This document shows positions 1-6,368 of a DNA stretch of 6,692 bases, one piece after another. Made by a program: the position numbers and the translations under genes. Position 1 is the stretch's first letter. Each line of letters opens with the position of its first letter. The stretch comes from Spirochaetaceae bacterium (GTDB lineage Bacteria; Spirochaetota; Spirochaetia; Treponematales; Breznakiellaceae), in the NCBI GenBank assembly GCA_031290405.1, contig JAITNO010000147.1:1-6692 (forward strand). The letters are read 5' to 3'. The notes under the pieces were generated by a model that was not told the origin of the DNA, made no database searches, and was given only the letters and a program-made list of their open reading frames with translations.

Positions 1-51
1 CTTCCTCTCTGTGAAAACAAAGCCGAAAGCTGGGGAAGGCAGCTTGCGGAT

Positions 52-86
52 AAAAAGCCTACCGCTGGGGGCATAGCGCCGTAGGC
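52..86 (-). terminator. Probable intrinsic terminator of the rpoN-export operon
   Basis: On the plus strand GCCTAC (57-62) is complementary to GTAGGC (81-86), and CGC (63-65) to GCG (76-78), leaving a two-base CC bulge at 79-80 and a ten-base loop at 66-75. Read on the minus strand, the hairpin is followed directly by TTTTT (56 down to 52). That is the layout of a Rho-independent terminator, about 40 bases beyond the TAA stop of the last ABC gene. A second perfect six-base-pair hairpin (AAGCTG 27-32 with CAGCTT 40-45) lies just further on and may reinforce it. The stem is moderately strong and bulged. No gene of the same operon appears to follow inside the window. Confidence 0.6.
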
Positions 87-125
87 CGCAAGAAGCGCTC
101 AGGGCGCCGCGCCCCCCTTGAGGAA

Positions 126-2294
126 TTAGTTTTCGGTTTCGATGCGGCTGCTCATGAGGCTCGCGAAGGGGCCGTTGCGGGCGATGAGGGCGTCGTAGGG
201 GCCGTCTTCCGCGATGCGGCCGTCGTGGAGGACGAGGATGCGGGGGATGCGGCGGAGGGCGTCCGCGCGCGAGGCGATGGTGATGCGGGTGTGGGGGTGC
301 GTTTCGAGTTTGCCGGCGATGGCGCTTTGGTTGTCCGCGTCGAGTTTGCCGAAGGCGTCGTCGAGGATAAGGATGGCTGGGCGCGAGGCGAGCGCGCGGG
401 CGATGAGGATGCGTTGGGCTTGGCCGCTGGAGAGGTTGTGCGGGCCTATGCCGACGGGGGTGTCCATGCCGAGCGGCATTTCTTTGATGTCGCGCGCGAT
501 GTTTGCGAGTTCTGCCGCTTCCCAGGCGCGTTCGAGGGTGAGGCGCGGCGTGGAGAGGGCGATGTTTTCGTAGATGCTGCCGGCGACGAGGCGGCTTTCC
601 TGGAGGACTGTGCCGATGTGGCGGCGGAGGCTGGGCGGGTCGAGGGTTTGCAGGCTTGCGCGGTCGTAATAAACGGCGCCGCGCTGGGGTCTTTCGAGGC
701 CAAGGAGGATGCGGACGAGGGCGCTTTTGCCGCTGCCGCTTGCGCCGACGACGGCGACGCTCTCGCCGCGCTGTATGGCAAGGCTGAGGTTTTTGAGTAC
801 GGCGGGGCCGCCTTCGCCGTAGCTAAAGCTGACGTTGTCCAGTTCGATGGCTCCGCTGAGCTTGCGGACGATTTTTTTGTGGGGGTGCGTTTCGGGTGTG
901 GCGTTCAGTATGGGTTGCAGGCGCTTGCGGATGGCGCTGAGCCGGGCGATTTCCCCGCCGCGGCGTTCGAGGGCGAAAAGGGCGCGGGCGATGAGGGCGT
1001 ATGAGGCGATGAAGGCGATGAAGTGGGGGAGGGGGATGTTGCGCGCGCCGGCGATGCGGCAGATGGGGGCAAGGCCCGCGCCCATGATAAGGAGGGTTGT
1101 GCTGGGGGCGTGGGGGGAGGGGACGCGCTTAAAGAGGCTTCCTGCCGCGGTTTTGGCCCAGATGGCGAAGGCGCGGGTTTGGGCTCCCCCGGTCTTGACG
1201 GCCTCGATGTTGTTGATGTGCTGGAGGACGAGGGCGTGTACCTGTGCGGCTCCGCGGCTGGCGTCAAGGGCGCGTTTGGCGCTGACGCGGATGCGGATGA
1301 GGATGCAGAACAGGGAAGCGGCGAGGAGCGCGGCGGTGGCGGGGAGGAGGCTGGGGGCGTAGCGATGGATGGGGAGGAGGAGGAGTGGGGAAAAGAGCGC
1401 GGCCAGGAGTGGTTTGAAGAGGGAGCGCGCCAGAAGATCGGGGATGTCTTTTATCTGGATGACGGCGCCGGCGAGGGCGCCGCAGGGGTGTTCCCGAAAG
1501 AAGGAGCTTTTAAGGGAGAGGAGGCGGTCGAAGAGGGCGCTGTGCAGGCAGAGGCTGATGTTGACGGCGACGCGGGCCAGGTGGACGCGCTTATAGGCCC
1601 CGATGAATGTTCCCGCGATAAGGCTGAGGGAGAGGATAAGGAGGCTTAAGGGGATGCGGGAGGCTTCGCTTGCGCCGCCTGAGCCCTCAAAGAGGCGGCA
1701 AAGGACGACGGGCGGGACGACGGCCAGGAGGCCGCCGACGGCGGCGAGGGCGACGGGGAGGGCGACGTCGACGGGGTGGAGTGCGGCGTAGGCGTGGCGG
1801 ACGAGGTCGCCTGCGTCCAGGGGGCGCGGCGGGAGGGGGCGGTAGAGGGCCAGGGCGGAGGCGGCGAAGCGTTGTGCGACGCGCGCGTGTACGGCGACGC
1901 TTTTGCCGCTTGTCCAATCGGTGTAGCGGTAGCCGCACAGGGCGCGGGGGAGGAGTGCGACGGTCGCGCCGGAGGCGGTGGCGAGCATGGGGCCTACGGC
2001 TTCCTTGTACCAATGGCCGGATAAGCTGACGGCGCGGGCGCGGAGGCCGGCGCGGCGCAGGGTAAGGCGCACGGCGTCGCTGGCGTTGTCGCCGTCGGCT
2101 TCGACTTCGGGCGCGCGGAGGCGGTAATAATCGAAGATCTCTCCGAGCGCGTTCTGGGCGCGTCCGGCTTCCCCTAAGAAGTGGGCGCGCGCGCGCTGCC
2201 CCTGGAGGGGGGCGGCGAGGGCGGCGAAGGCGTCGCGCAGGGCGGCTTCGTCGGCTCTTTGTCTGCCTTCGATTTTTTCCCGGTAGTATCCCAT
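126..2294 (-). CDS. ABC exporter half without peptidase, NHLM bacteriocin-system type (ABC2), with degenerate ATPase motifs
   Basis: This 722-residue inner-membrane ABC half probably pairs with the upstream peptidase-ABC protein to export a leader-bearing peptide. Residues 1-160 are a soluble domain without the C39 cysteine motif. The features HWYKE (94-98), GPML (101-104), VALLP (112-116) and LYRPLP (150-155) match the N-terminal region I know from the second ABC protein of NHLM clusters. About six membrane segments lie near 176-200, 214-234, 293-336 and 400-442. The nucleotide-binding domain has A-loop Tyr492, Walker A GASGSGKS (517-524), Q-loop Gln565, signature LSSGQ (621-625) and Walker B ILILD (641-645). 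Two catalytic positions are changed: Asp646 replaces the usual Glu and Ser675 replaces the switch His, which suggests weak or no hydrolysis at its own site, as in asymmetric heterodimeric exporters. The ATG follows the upstream TAG by six bases without a clear Shine-Dalgarno sequence, so translation is probably coupled. The stop is TAA. Confidence 0.9.
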   Translation of the reverse strand: MGYYREKIEGRQRADEAALRDAFAALAAPLQGQRARAHFLGEAGRAQNALGEIFDYYRLRAPEVEADGDNASDAVRLTLRRAGLRARAVSLSGHWYKEAVGPMLATASGATVALLPRALCGYRYTDWTSGKSVAVHARVAQRFAASALALYRPLPPRPLDAGDLVRHAYAALHPVDVALPVALAAVGGLLAVVPPVVLCRLFEGSGGASEASRIPLSLLILSLSLIAGTFIGAYKRVHLARVAVNISLCLHSALFDRLLSLKSSFFREHPCGALAGAVIQIKDIPDLLARSLFKPLLAALFSPLLLLPIHRYAPSLLPATAALLAASLFCILIRIRVSAKRALDASRGAAQVHALVLQHINNIEAVKTGGAQTRAFAIWAKTAAGSLFKRVPSPHAPSTTLLIMGAGLAPICRIAGARNIPLPHFIAFIASYALIARALFALERRGGEIARLSAIRKRLQPILNATPETHPHKKIVRKLSGAIELDNVSFSYGEGGPAVLKNLSLAIQRGESVAVVGASGSGKSALVRILLGLERPQRGAVYYDRASLQTLDPPSLRRHIGTVLQESRLVAGSIYENIALSTPRLTLERAWEAAELANIARDIKEMPLGMDTPVGIGPHNLSSGQAQRILIARALASRPAILILDDAFGKLDADNQSAIAGKLETHPHTRITIASRADALRRIPRILVLHDGRIAEDGPYDALIARNGPFASLMSSRIETEN

Positions 2295-2303
2295 GATGCG
2301 CTA
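2292..2303 (-). promoter_or_regulatory. In-frame stop/restart junction between the two ABC genes
   Basis: On the minus strand the sequence reads TAG CGC ATC ATG. The stop of the peptidase-ABC gene and the start of the second ABC gene are therefore in one frame, separated by two sense codons. No GGAG-like site lies within about 20 bases upstream; the nearest G-rich run is GGG just before the TAG. Termination and re-initiation is the simplest reading. Occasional readthrough would yield a fused double ABC protein, which is only a possibility. Confidence 0.5.
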
Positions 2304-4457
2304 CCCGGCGTCCAGGAGTGCGCGGTAGGGGCCGCTTTCGTTTGCGAGCTGCTGGTGGCTGCCGCTTTGGACGATCTTCCCGCGCTCGAGGATGACGATC
2401 TCGTCGCAGGCGCGGATGGTGGAAAGCCGGTGGGCGATGACGATGCAGCTGATGTCGCGCTCTTTGACTGCTTTCATGATGTGCGCTTCGGTTTCGGCGT
2501 CGAGCGCGCCGGTGGCTTCGTCGAGTACGAGGATGCTGGGGTCGCGGGCAAGCTGGCGGGCTATCTCGAATCGCTGTCTCTGCCCGCTGGAGAAGTTTTT
2601 GCCTCCTTCGAGCAGGCGGTGTCGGTAGCCTCCATCGCGCATCATCACGTCTTTGTGGATGCCGGCGTCCCGCGCGGCCAGGATCATCTCGGCGTCGTCG
2701 AGGGTTGCGTCCCACATTTTGAGGTTGTCCTCGATGCTGCCTTCAAAGAGTGAGGCGTTCCCGTCGACGAGGGCGACGGAGGCGGTGAGCGCCTCGCGGG
2801 GGATGTCCGCACGGTCCATTCCGTCGAAGATGATGCGGCCTTCCCAGGGCTCGTAGAGGCCGGCGATGAGTTTGGCGACGGTGGACTTGCCGCAGCCTGA
2901 GGGTCCGGCGATGGCAAGGCTCTTTCCGGGGGAGAGTTCGAGGCTAAAGTCCTGGATAAGGGGGCTCTGGAGCCTGGCATAGCCAAAGCTGACGCGCTGC
3001 ATGGAGAGGGCGCCGCTTAAACGCCGGTGATTGCTCGATGCTCTGGGGGGCGCGTCGGGGAATTCTTGCCGGTGGCGGAGGACGTCCTCGATGCGCTCGC
3101 CGTCGTGGCGGACTTCTTCGAGGAGTCGCCCGCCGCCCCCGCCCGCGCCCTGGCGCAGGACGAAAGCAAGGCCCTGAAATGAAAGGAGGAGGCCGACGCT
3201 GAGGCTGCCGGCGGCGATGAAATGCACGCCGCAGCCGAGTATGGCGATGTCCGCCAGACCCTGCGTCAAGGCGGGGAGGGCTTCAAGAAGTTTATGGCTG
3301 GAGGCAAAGCGGGTTTCGGCGGCGTTGACCGCGGCCCAGCGCCCGGCCCAGCGTTCAAACCAGTCTTCCTCGGCGCCGCTTGCCTTGATGGTTTCGATCA
3401 TCTCGACGGCGGACGCGGTTCCTGCGGCAAGCTTCTGAGCATCGCACGCAAAGCCTTGCAAGGCGGCGCGCCGCTTCCGCGCAAACAGGCGCGACAGTGC
3501 GACGCGGGCGGCGAAGGCGAAGGCGGCGATGAAGCCCATAAGGAGGCTGTAGCGCATCATCAGGAAGAGGCAGAGGACGAGGGTGAGCGCTCCCTGCAGG
3601 GCGGAGGCGGCGGTGCGGAAGAGGGCGGCGGCGACGCGTTGATTGGCGTTCTGCCGGGAGGCGACGTCGCCGCTTGTCCGCTGCGCGAAGAACTCGACGG
3701 GAAGGTGGAGGACGCGCCAGAAGAAACGGGCGCTCGCCGACACGACAAACCGCTGTTGCGCGGTTTCGAGGCTGCGAGAGAGGGAAAGCGACACGATGAA
3801 GCGCAGGACGGCGCAGAGGGCGACGAGCGCGCAGAGGGCGTTAAGCCGCGCGGGGCTGGCGCCGGTGAGGGCCTTTTCGACGAACGCGCGCAAGAAGACG
3901 GGCCCCGCGACGGAAAAGGCGGCCACGAGGAGGCCGGCAAGGAGCGCCAGGACGAGGGGCTGCGCAAAAGCGCCGCGCGGGAGTCTTTTGACGAGGCCGC
4001 TGGCGCGGCGAAGGAAGCCCGCGCGGTCTTCTCTGTGTACGGCCTCGCCGGGCGCGATGAGTATGGCCACGCCGGTAAACGAGGCGCCGAAGCGTTCGCG
4101 CGCGATTGCCGCTTTGCCGCGCGCCGGGTCGTTGATCAGCGCCGCGCCGCCGCCGTCAAAGCCGCAGAACACGACAAAATGGTTCAGCTCCCAGTGTATG
4201 ATGCAGGGCAGGGGAACGGCGGCCAAAGCGGCCGGCTCCAGGCGGCAGCCTTGCGCGGCAAACCCGTGGGAACGGGCGGCCAGGGCGATGTTCTTCCCGT
4301 TGGCTCCGCCCCGTGAAACGCCGCAATCGACGCGCAGGCGCTCCAGGGGCAGGCGCTTCCCGTGATAGGCCATCACCATGGCAAGACAGGCTGCGCCGCA
4401 TTCCAACGCTTCCATCTGCATTATCAAGGGGCAGCGCACACGCCTCTTCGGCTTCAT
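2301..4457 (-). CDS. Peptidase C39-containing ABC exporter, NHLM bacteriocin-system type (ABC1)
   Basis: This 718-residue bifunctional exporter should cleave a double-glycine-type leader on the cytoplasmic side and move the core peptide across the inner membrane. The N-terminal C39 peptidase (about 8-135) shows oxyanion Gln14, catalytic Cys20 in ECGAAC, His93 in NHF and Asp110 in NDP, so it looks catalytically complete. About six membrane segments follow (near 166-190, 204-226, 286-325 and 400-437). A five-glycine run (439-443) lies between the last helix and the nucleotide-binding domain. That domain has Walker A GPSGCGKS (518-525), signature FSSGQ (622-626), Walker B ILVLDE (642-647) and His676. 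The Q-loop position is Gly566 (VDGN) where NHLM relatives usually have Gln. The ATG touches the TAG of the upstream gene, with GGGAGCGGAG just before it as ribosome-binding site. Order and architecture fit an NHLM export operon. No precursor is encoded nearby. Confidence 0.94.
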   Translation of the reverse strand: MKPKRRVRCPLIMQMEALECGAACLAMVMAYHGKRLPLERLRVDCGVSRGGANGKNIALAARSHGFAAQGCRLEPAALAAVPLPCIIHWELNHFVVFCGFDGGGAALINDPARGKAAIARERFGASFTGVAILIAPGEAVHREDRAGFLRRASGLVKRLPRGAFAQPLVLALLAGLLVAAFSVAGPVFLRAFVEKALTGASPARLNALCALVALCAVLRFIVSLSLSRSLETAQQRFVVSASARFFWRVLHLPVEFFAQRTSGDVASRQNANQRVAAALFRTAASALQGALTLVLCLFLMMRYSLLMGFIAAFAFAARVALSRLFARKRRAALQGFACDAQKLAAGTASAVEMIETIKASGAEEDWFERWAGRWAAVNAAETRFASSHKLLEALPALTQGLADIAILGCGVHFIAAGSLSVGLLLSFQGLAFVLRQGAGGGGGRLLEEVRHDGERIEDVLRHRQEFPDAPPRASSNHRRLSGALSMQRVSFGYARLQSPLIQDFSLELSPGKSLAIAGPSGCGKSTVAKLIAGLYEPWEGRIIFDGMDRADIPREALTASVALVDGNASLFEGSIEDNLKMWDATLDDAEMILAARDAGIHKDVMMRDGGYRHRLLEGGKNFSSGQRQRFEIARQLARDPSILVLDEATGALDAETEAHIMKAVKERDISCIVIAHRLSTIRACDEIVILERGKIVQSGSHQQLANESGPYRALLDAG

Positions 4458-4955
4458 CTACTCCGCTCCCAGGGCATAGTCAATCAACTTCGTATGCGAC
4501 AGGATGAGCGCTACGTCGACAAAGGCGTCCTTCGCCGCCTTGTACTCAGAGTCAAGCTCCACCCGCCTGCTCCACGGCTCGGCAAACAGGCAATCCGCGG
4601 CGAACTCGCTCCCCAGCTCTGCGGCAAGCTCGGCCTTCGACTGGGGAAACGCCGCGAAACGGGCAATCCGAGCCGCATGAAGGTCAACCAGAACCTCCGC
4701 CGCGGCGTTTATCTGCGCCGCCCCCGGCCGGTAGGGCACATAGCAGACGTACTTCCCCCCGCCCAGAGACAAACCGTTAAGGCGCATCCGGTCGTGGACA
4801 AGCGTGGAGCTCAGACAGAGGCCGGCAAGCAACAGCATCGCGAGCATCGCCGCCGCGAGGAGCCACAGCCTCGGACGGGGAGCGTTCAGACACGCGTCCA
4901 GCTGTTCTGGCGAATACACATGGTCCAGACTCTCGCGGCGAAAGAGCGCATCCAC
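4458..4955 (-). CDS. Short HlyD/membrane-fusion-like protein of an NHLM export system
   Basis: This 165-residue protein has a cytoplasmic N-terminus, one membrane helix (about 30-50) and a periplasmic part of about 115 residues. The start LFRRESLDHVYSPEQLD (4-20), followed by a helix, resembles the N-terminus of NHLM HlyD-family secretion proteins (LFRKxALExLxSPEQLD as I recall it). Its place directly before the peptidase-ABC gene is where that adaptor normally sits. Part of the periplasmic region (YVPYRPG 73-78 region, then FPQSKAELAAELGSEFAAD at 103-121) may match the C-terminal beta domain of that family. Usual family members are several hundred residues long. The long coiled-coil hairpin and recognisable lipoyl half-motifs are absent, so this is an internally shortened or degraded adaptor with an intact frame. 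The start is GTG at 4955, three bases after the rpoN stop, with AGAGG six bases upstream; an ATG at 4951 is out of frame. The stop is TAG. Confidence 0.7.
   Translation of the reverse strand: MDALFRRESLDHVYSPEQLDACLNAPRPRLWLLAAAMLAMLLLAGLCLSSTLVHDRMRLNGLSLGGGKYVCYVPYRPGAAQINAAAEVLVDLHAARIARFAAFPQSKAELAAELGSEFAADCLFAEPWSRRVELDSEYKAAKDAFVDVALILSHTKLIDYALGAE
4461..4470 (-). promoter_or_regulatory. Ribosome-binding site of the peptidase-ABC gene
   Basis: The minus strand reads GGGAGCGGAG, then TAG, then ATG. The proximal GGAG ends three bases before the ATG and the distal GGGAG nine bases before it, which is the better spacing. The site lies inside the last codons of the adaptor gene, so initiation is likely coupled to its translation. 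It supports independent initiation at 4457 rather than obligatory stop readthrough. Confidence 0.55.
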
Positions 4956-4958
4956 GGC

Positions 4959-6299
4959 TTACCTCTCGAACGAAGAGCCAATGTCAAGCTCGGCGCGATA
5001 CTTTGTTACCGACCGGCGCGCAATCCGTATGCCCTGCGCGTTAAGGAGCTTCACAATCTGCACATCGCTCAAGGGCCCCTTCTCGTTTGCGACAATTTCG
5101 AGGATCCTCTCCTTGACGCCCGTCCTTGAAAAGAGCTTGTTCGTCCCCGTCGGCACGCCGGTGCCCACCGAGTTTGTAAAGAAGTAACGAATCTCGAAGA
5201 GGCCCCAGTCAGTCTCCATGTACTTTCCCTTTGCCGCGCGGGAAACCGTCGTCTCGTGCATCCCAAGCTCTACCGCGACGGTCTTTTGCGTAAGCGGCGC
5301 AAGATACTTCGGTCCGCGCAAGAAGAACCCTCTTTGAAAGTGGACGATCGCCCGCGCCACGCGGAAGACCGTCTGGTTCCGCCTGTTCAGCGCATTGATG
5401 AACCAGCGCGCCTCCTTTACATTTTCGCTCATAAAGTCGCGCGCCGCGCCGGAGGCCTCCACGGACCCCTTTAGAAAGAACGGCGCGATGCCCAGCACGG
5501 GAATCTCCTCATTGTTTATCCTAATCGTGAACTCATCCTCCCGACGGAGGACGCGCACGTCGGGAACGACAAAGCGCGTCTCCGAGACGTTTCCCTGGTC
5601 GGAGGCGAAGTGCCTTCCCGGGAAGGGCGCAAGCGTCTTCAACATTCCAAAGAGCTCGTGCAGTTCCGCCGTTCTCCAACCCATCTTCCGCATCAACGGC
5701 CGCAACTTCTTTCGTTTGTAATCGTCGAAGTAAGGGAGGAGCAGCATAATCTTCCTCGCGTTCTTCGCGCCGTAGCGCAACTCCGCCTGGAACTCAATCG
5801 ATTGCAGATAATTATCGACGGCGCAGCCCTGAGGCTCCAGCCGCCGCACAACGCGGAGCGCCTGCCCCACCGCGTCTTCGGGCCGCCCCGGCAGGAGCTC
5901 GTCCAGGGGCGTCTGGTTAAACCCATCGGGAGAAAGGTTTTGCACGATCAACTCTCCCGCCTCGCGGACCGCGTCAGGCAGGCGCCGCAGATGCAGCTGC
6001 CGGAGGAGGTGTTCCTGCAAGGTTTCCCGACGCACGAGCCCCTCCTCAATAAACGCGCGGTGCTGGTCGGCGGCCGTCCCGTCGTCGACGCCCCCCCCCT
6101 TCGAAAGGGACACCGTCCCGCGGTCCCTCACCAGCTCGAGGGCGGCGTTCTTCTCCAGCTCCTCGTCGATTCGCAGACGCAAGTCCGCGATGGGCATCTC
6201 CATCATCTTGACCGATTGAATCAGAGCGGGACTCAACCTTAACCCAAACCGCTGTTCCTGAACCGCGCCCGTGCGCTGTGCAATATCCATGGCCCCCAT
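4959..6299 (-). CDS. rpoN: RNA polymerase sigma-54 factor
   Basis: Sigma-54 directs core RNA polymerase to -24/-12 promoters and needs an AAA+ activator to open DNA. Counting from the Met at 6299 the protein has 446 residues. Region I, which contacts the activator, is the LSPALIQSVKMMEMP stretch plus EELEKNAALE (residues about 22-56). A short Gly/Asp linker follows, then the core-binding domain (about 82-230). The conserved LAPFPGRHF lies near 223-231. The DNA-binding helix-turn-helix is LTQKTVAVELGMHETTVSRA (about 335-354), followed by KGKY and IRYFF. The RpoN box ARRSVTKYR (427-435) ends near the C-terminus and is close to the canonical ARRTVAKYR. The frame extends to an ATG at 6359, but those 20 residues do not resemble sigma-54. 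ATG 6290 is an alternative, and neither internal start has a good Shine-Dalgarno sequence. The TAA stop lies three bases from the export operon. No enhancer-binding activator is visible. Confidence 0.93.
   Translation of the reverse strand: MGAMDIAQRTGAVQEQRFGLRLSPALIQSVKMMEMPIADLRLRIDEELEKNAALELVRDRGTVSLSKGGGVDDGTAADQHRAFIEEGLVRRETLQEHLLRQLHLRRLPDAVREAGELIVQNLSPDGFNQTPLDELLPGRPEDAVGQALRVVRRLEPQGCAVDNYLQSIEFQAELRYGAKNARKIMLLLPYFDDYKRKKLRPLMRKMGWRTAELHELFGMLKTLAPFPGRHFASDQGNVSETRFVVPDVRVLRREDEFTIRINNEEIPVLGIAPFFLKGSVEASGAARDFMSENVKEARWFINALNRRNQTVFRVARAIVHFQRGFFLRGPKYLAPLTQKTVAVELGMHETTVSRAAKGKYMETDWGLFEIRYFFTNSVGTGVPTGTNKLFSRTGVKERILEIVANEKGPLSDVQIVKLLNAQGIRIARRSVTKYRAELDIGSSFER
4962..4966 (-). 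promoter_or_regulatory. Ribosome-binding site deciding the GTG start of the adaptor gene
   Basis: The minus strand reads AGAGG TAAGCC GTG, giving a six-base spacing to the GTG at 4955-4953. The site overlaps the last codons and stop of rpoN. It selects GTG over the out-of-frame ATG at 4951 and indicates coupling between rpoN and the export genes. Confidence 0.55.
6091..6099 (-). repeat. Nine-base poly-G tract inside rpoN
   Basis: The plus strand has nine consecutive C at 6091-6099, read as AAG GGG GGG GGC in the rpoN frame (Lys-Gly-Gly-Gly). It lies in the linker between region I and the core-binding domain. A gain or loss of one base would shift the frame and cut the protein off after region I. 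Tracts of this length are known slippage sites in several bacteria. Whether this one varies cannot be judged from a single sequence. Confidence 0.6.
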
Positions 6300-6333
6300 G
6301 CTACACGATAAGCGAAGGAAAGTCTCCCCCCCA

Positions 6334-6368
6334 CGCTCGCGCTTCCAGGGCGAGCGCATTGCGCGCTC
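6334..6368. repeat. Overlapping GC-rich inverted repeats between rpoN and the methyltransferase fragment
   Basis: CGCTCGC (6334-6340) is perfectly complementary to GCGAGCG (6350-6356), with a nine-base loop. The right arm can instead pair further right: GAGCGC (6352-6357) with GCGCTC (6363-6368), with a five-base loop. The two hairpins are mutually exclusive. They lie directly upstream of rpoN and exactly where methyltransferase similarity begins. No T-run follows on either strand, so neither is a standard terminator. In GC-rich DNA such repeats can arise by chance. Confidence 0.4.

Noticed and set aside
1..84. Possible end of a plus-strand gene (open frame from base 1 to TAG at 82-84) or start of a minus-strand ORF at the left edge
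   Set aside because: There are only 27 codons without a recognisable motif, and the stop lies inside the terminator hairpin. It is too short to support.
872..878. A7 run in the second ABC gene as a programmed slippage site
   Set aside because: It encodes Lys-Lys in the linker before the nucleotide-binding domain, with no downstream stimulatory structure that I could identify and no sensible alternative-frame product.
225..1649. Two plus-strand open frames (225-1004 and 1023-1649) antisense to the second ABC gene
   Set aside because: Both are acidic, Gly/Ala-rich shadows of the ABC coding frame with no motif or plausible ribosome-binding site.
1687..2715. Minus-strand frame of 342 codons bridging the two ABC genes
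   Set aside because: The product is extremely Arg/Pro-rich, typical of an out-of-frame reading of GC-rich DNA, and it overlaps two well-supported genes in another frame.
3222..4316. Open frame of 364 codons on the plus strand, antisense to the peptidase-ABC gene
   Set aside because: It is Gly/Glu/Ala/Arg-rich low-complexity sequence with no recognisable motif, and the opposite strand carries an unmistakable C39-ABC protein. Long antisense frames are expected at this GC content.
6300..6330. TATCGT as a -10 box for rpoN
   Set aside because: It matches the consensus at only four of six positions, has no -35 partner at the right distance, and sits about five bases before the ATG, leaving no room for a leader.
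6300..6359. Extended rpoN start at ATG 6359
   Set aside because: The 20 extra residues do not resemble any sigma-54 N-terminus and would overlap the methyltransferase fragment and inverted repeats.
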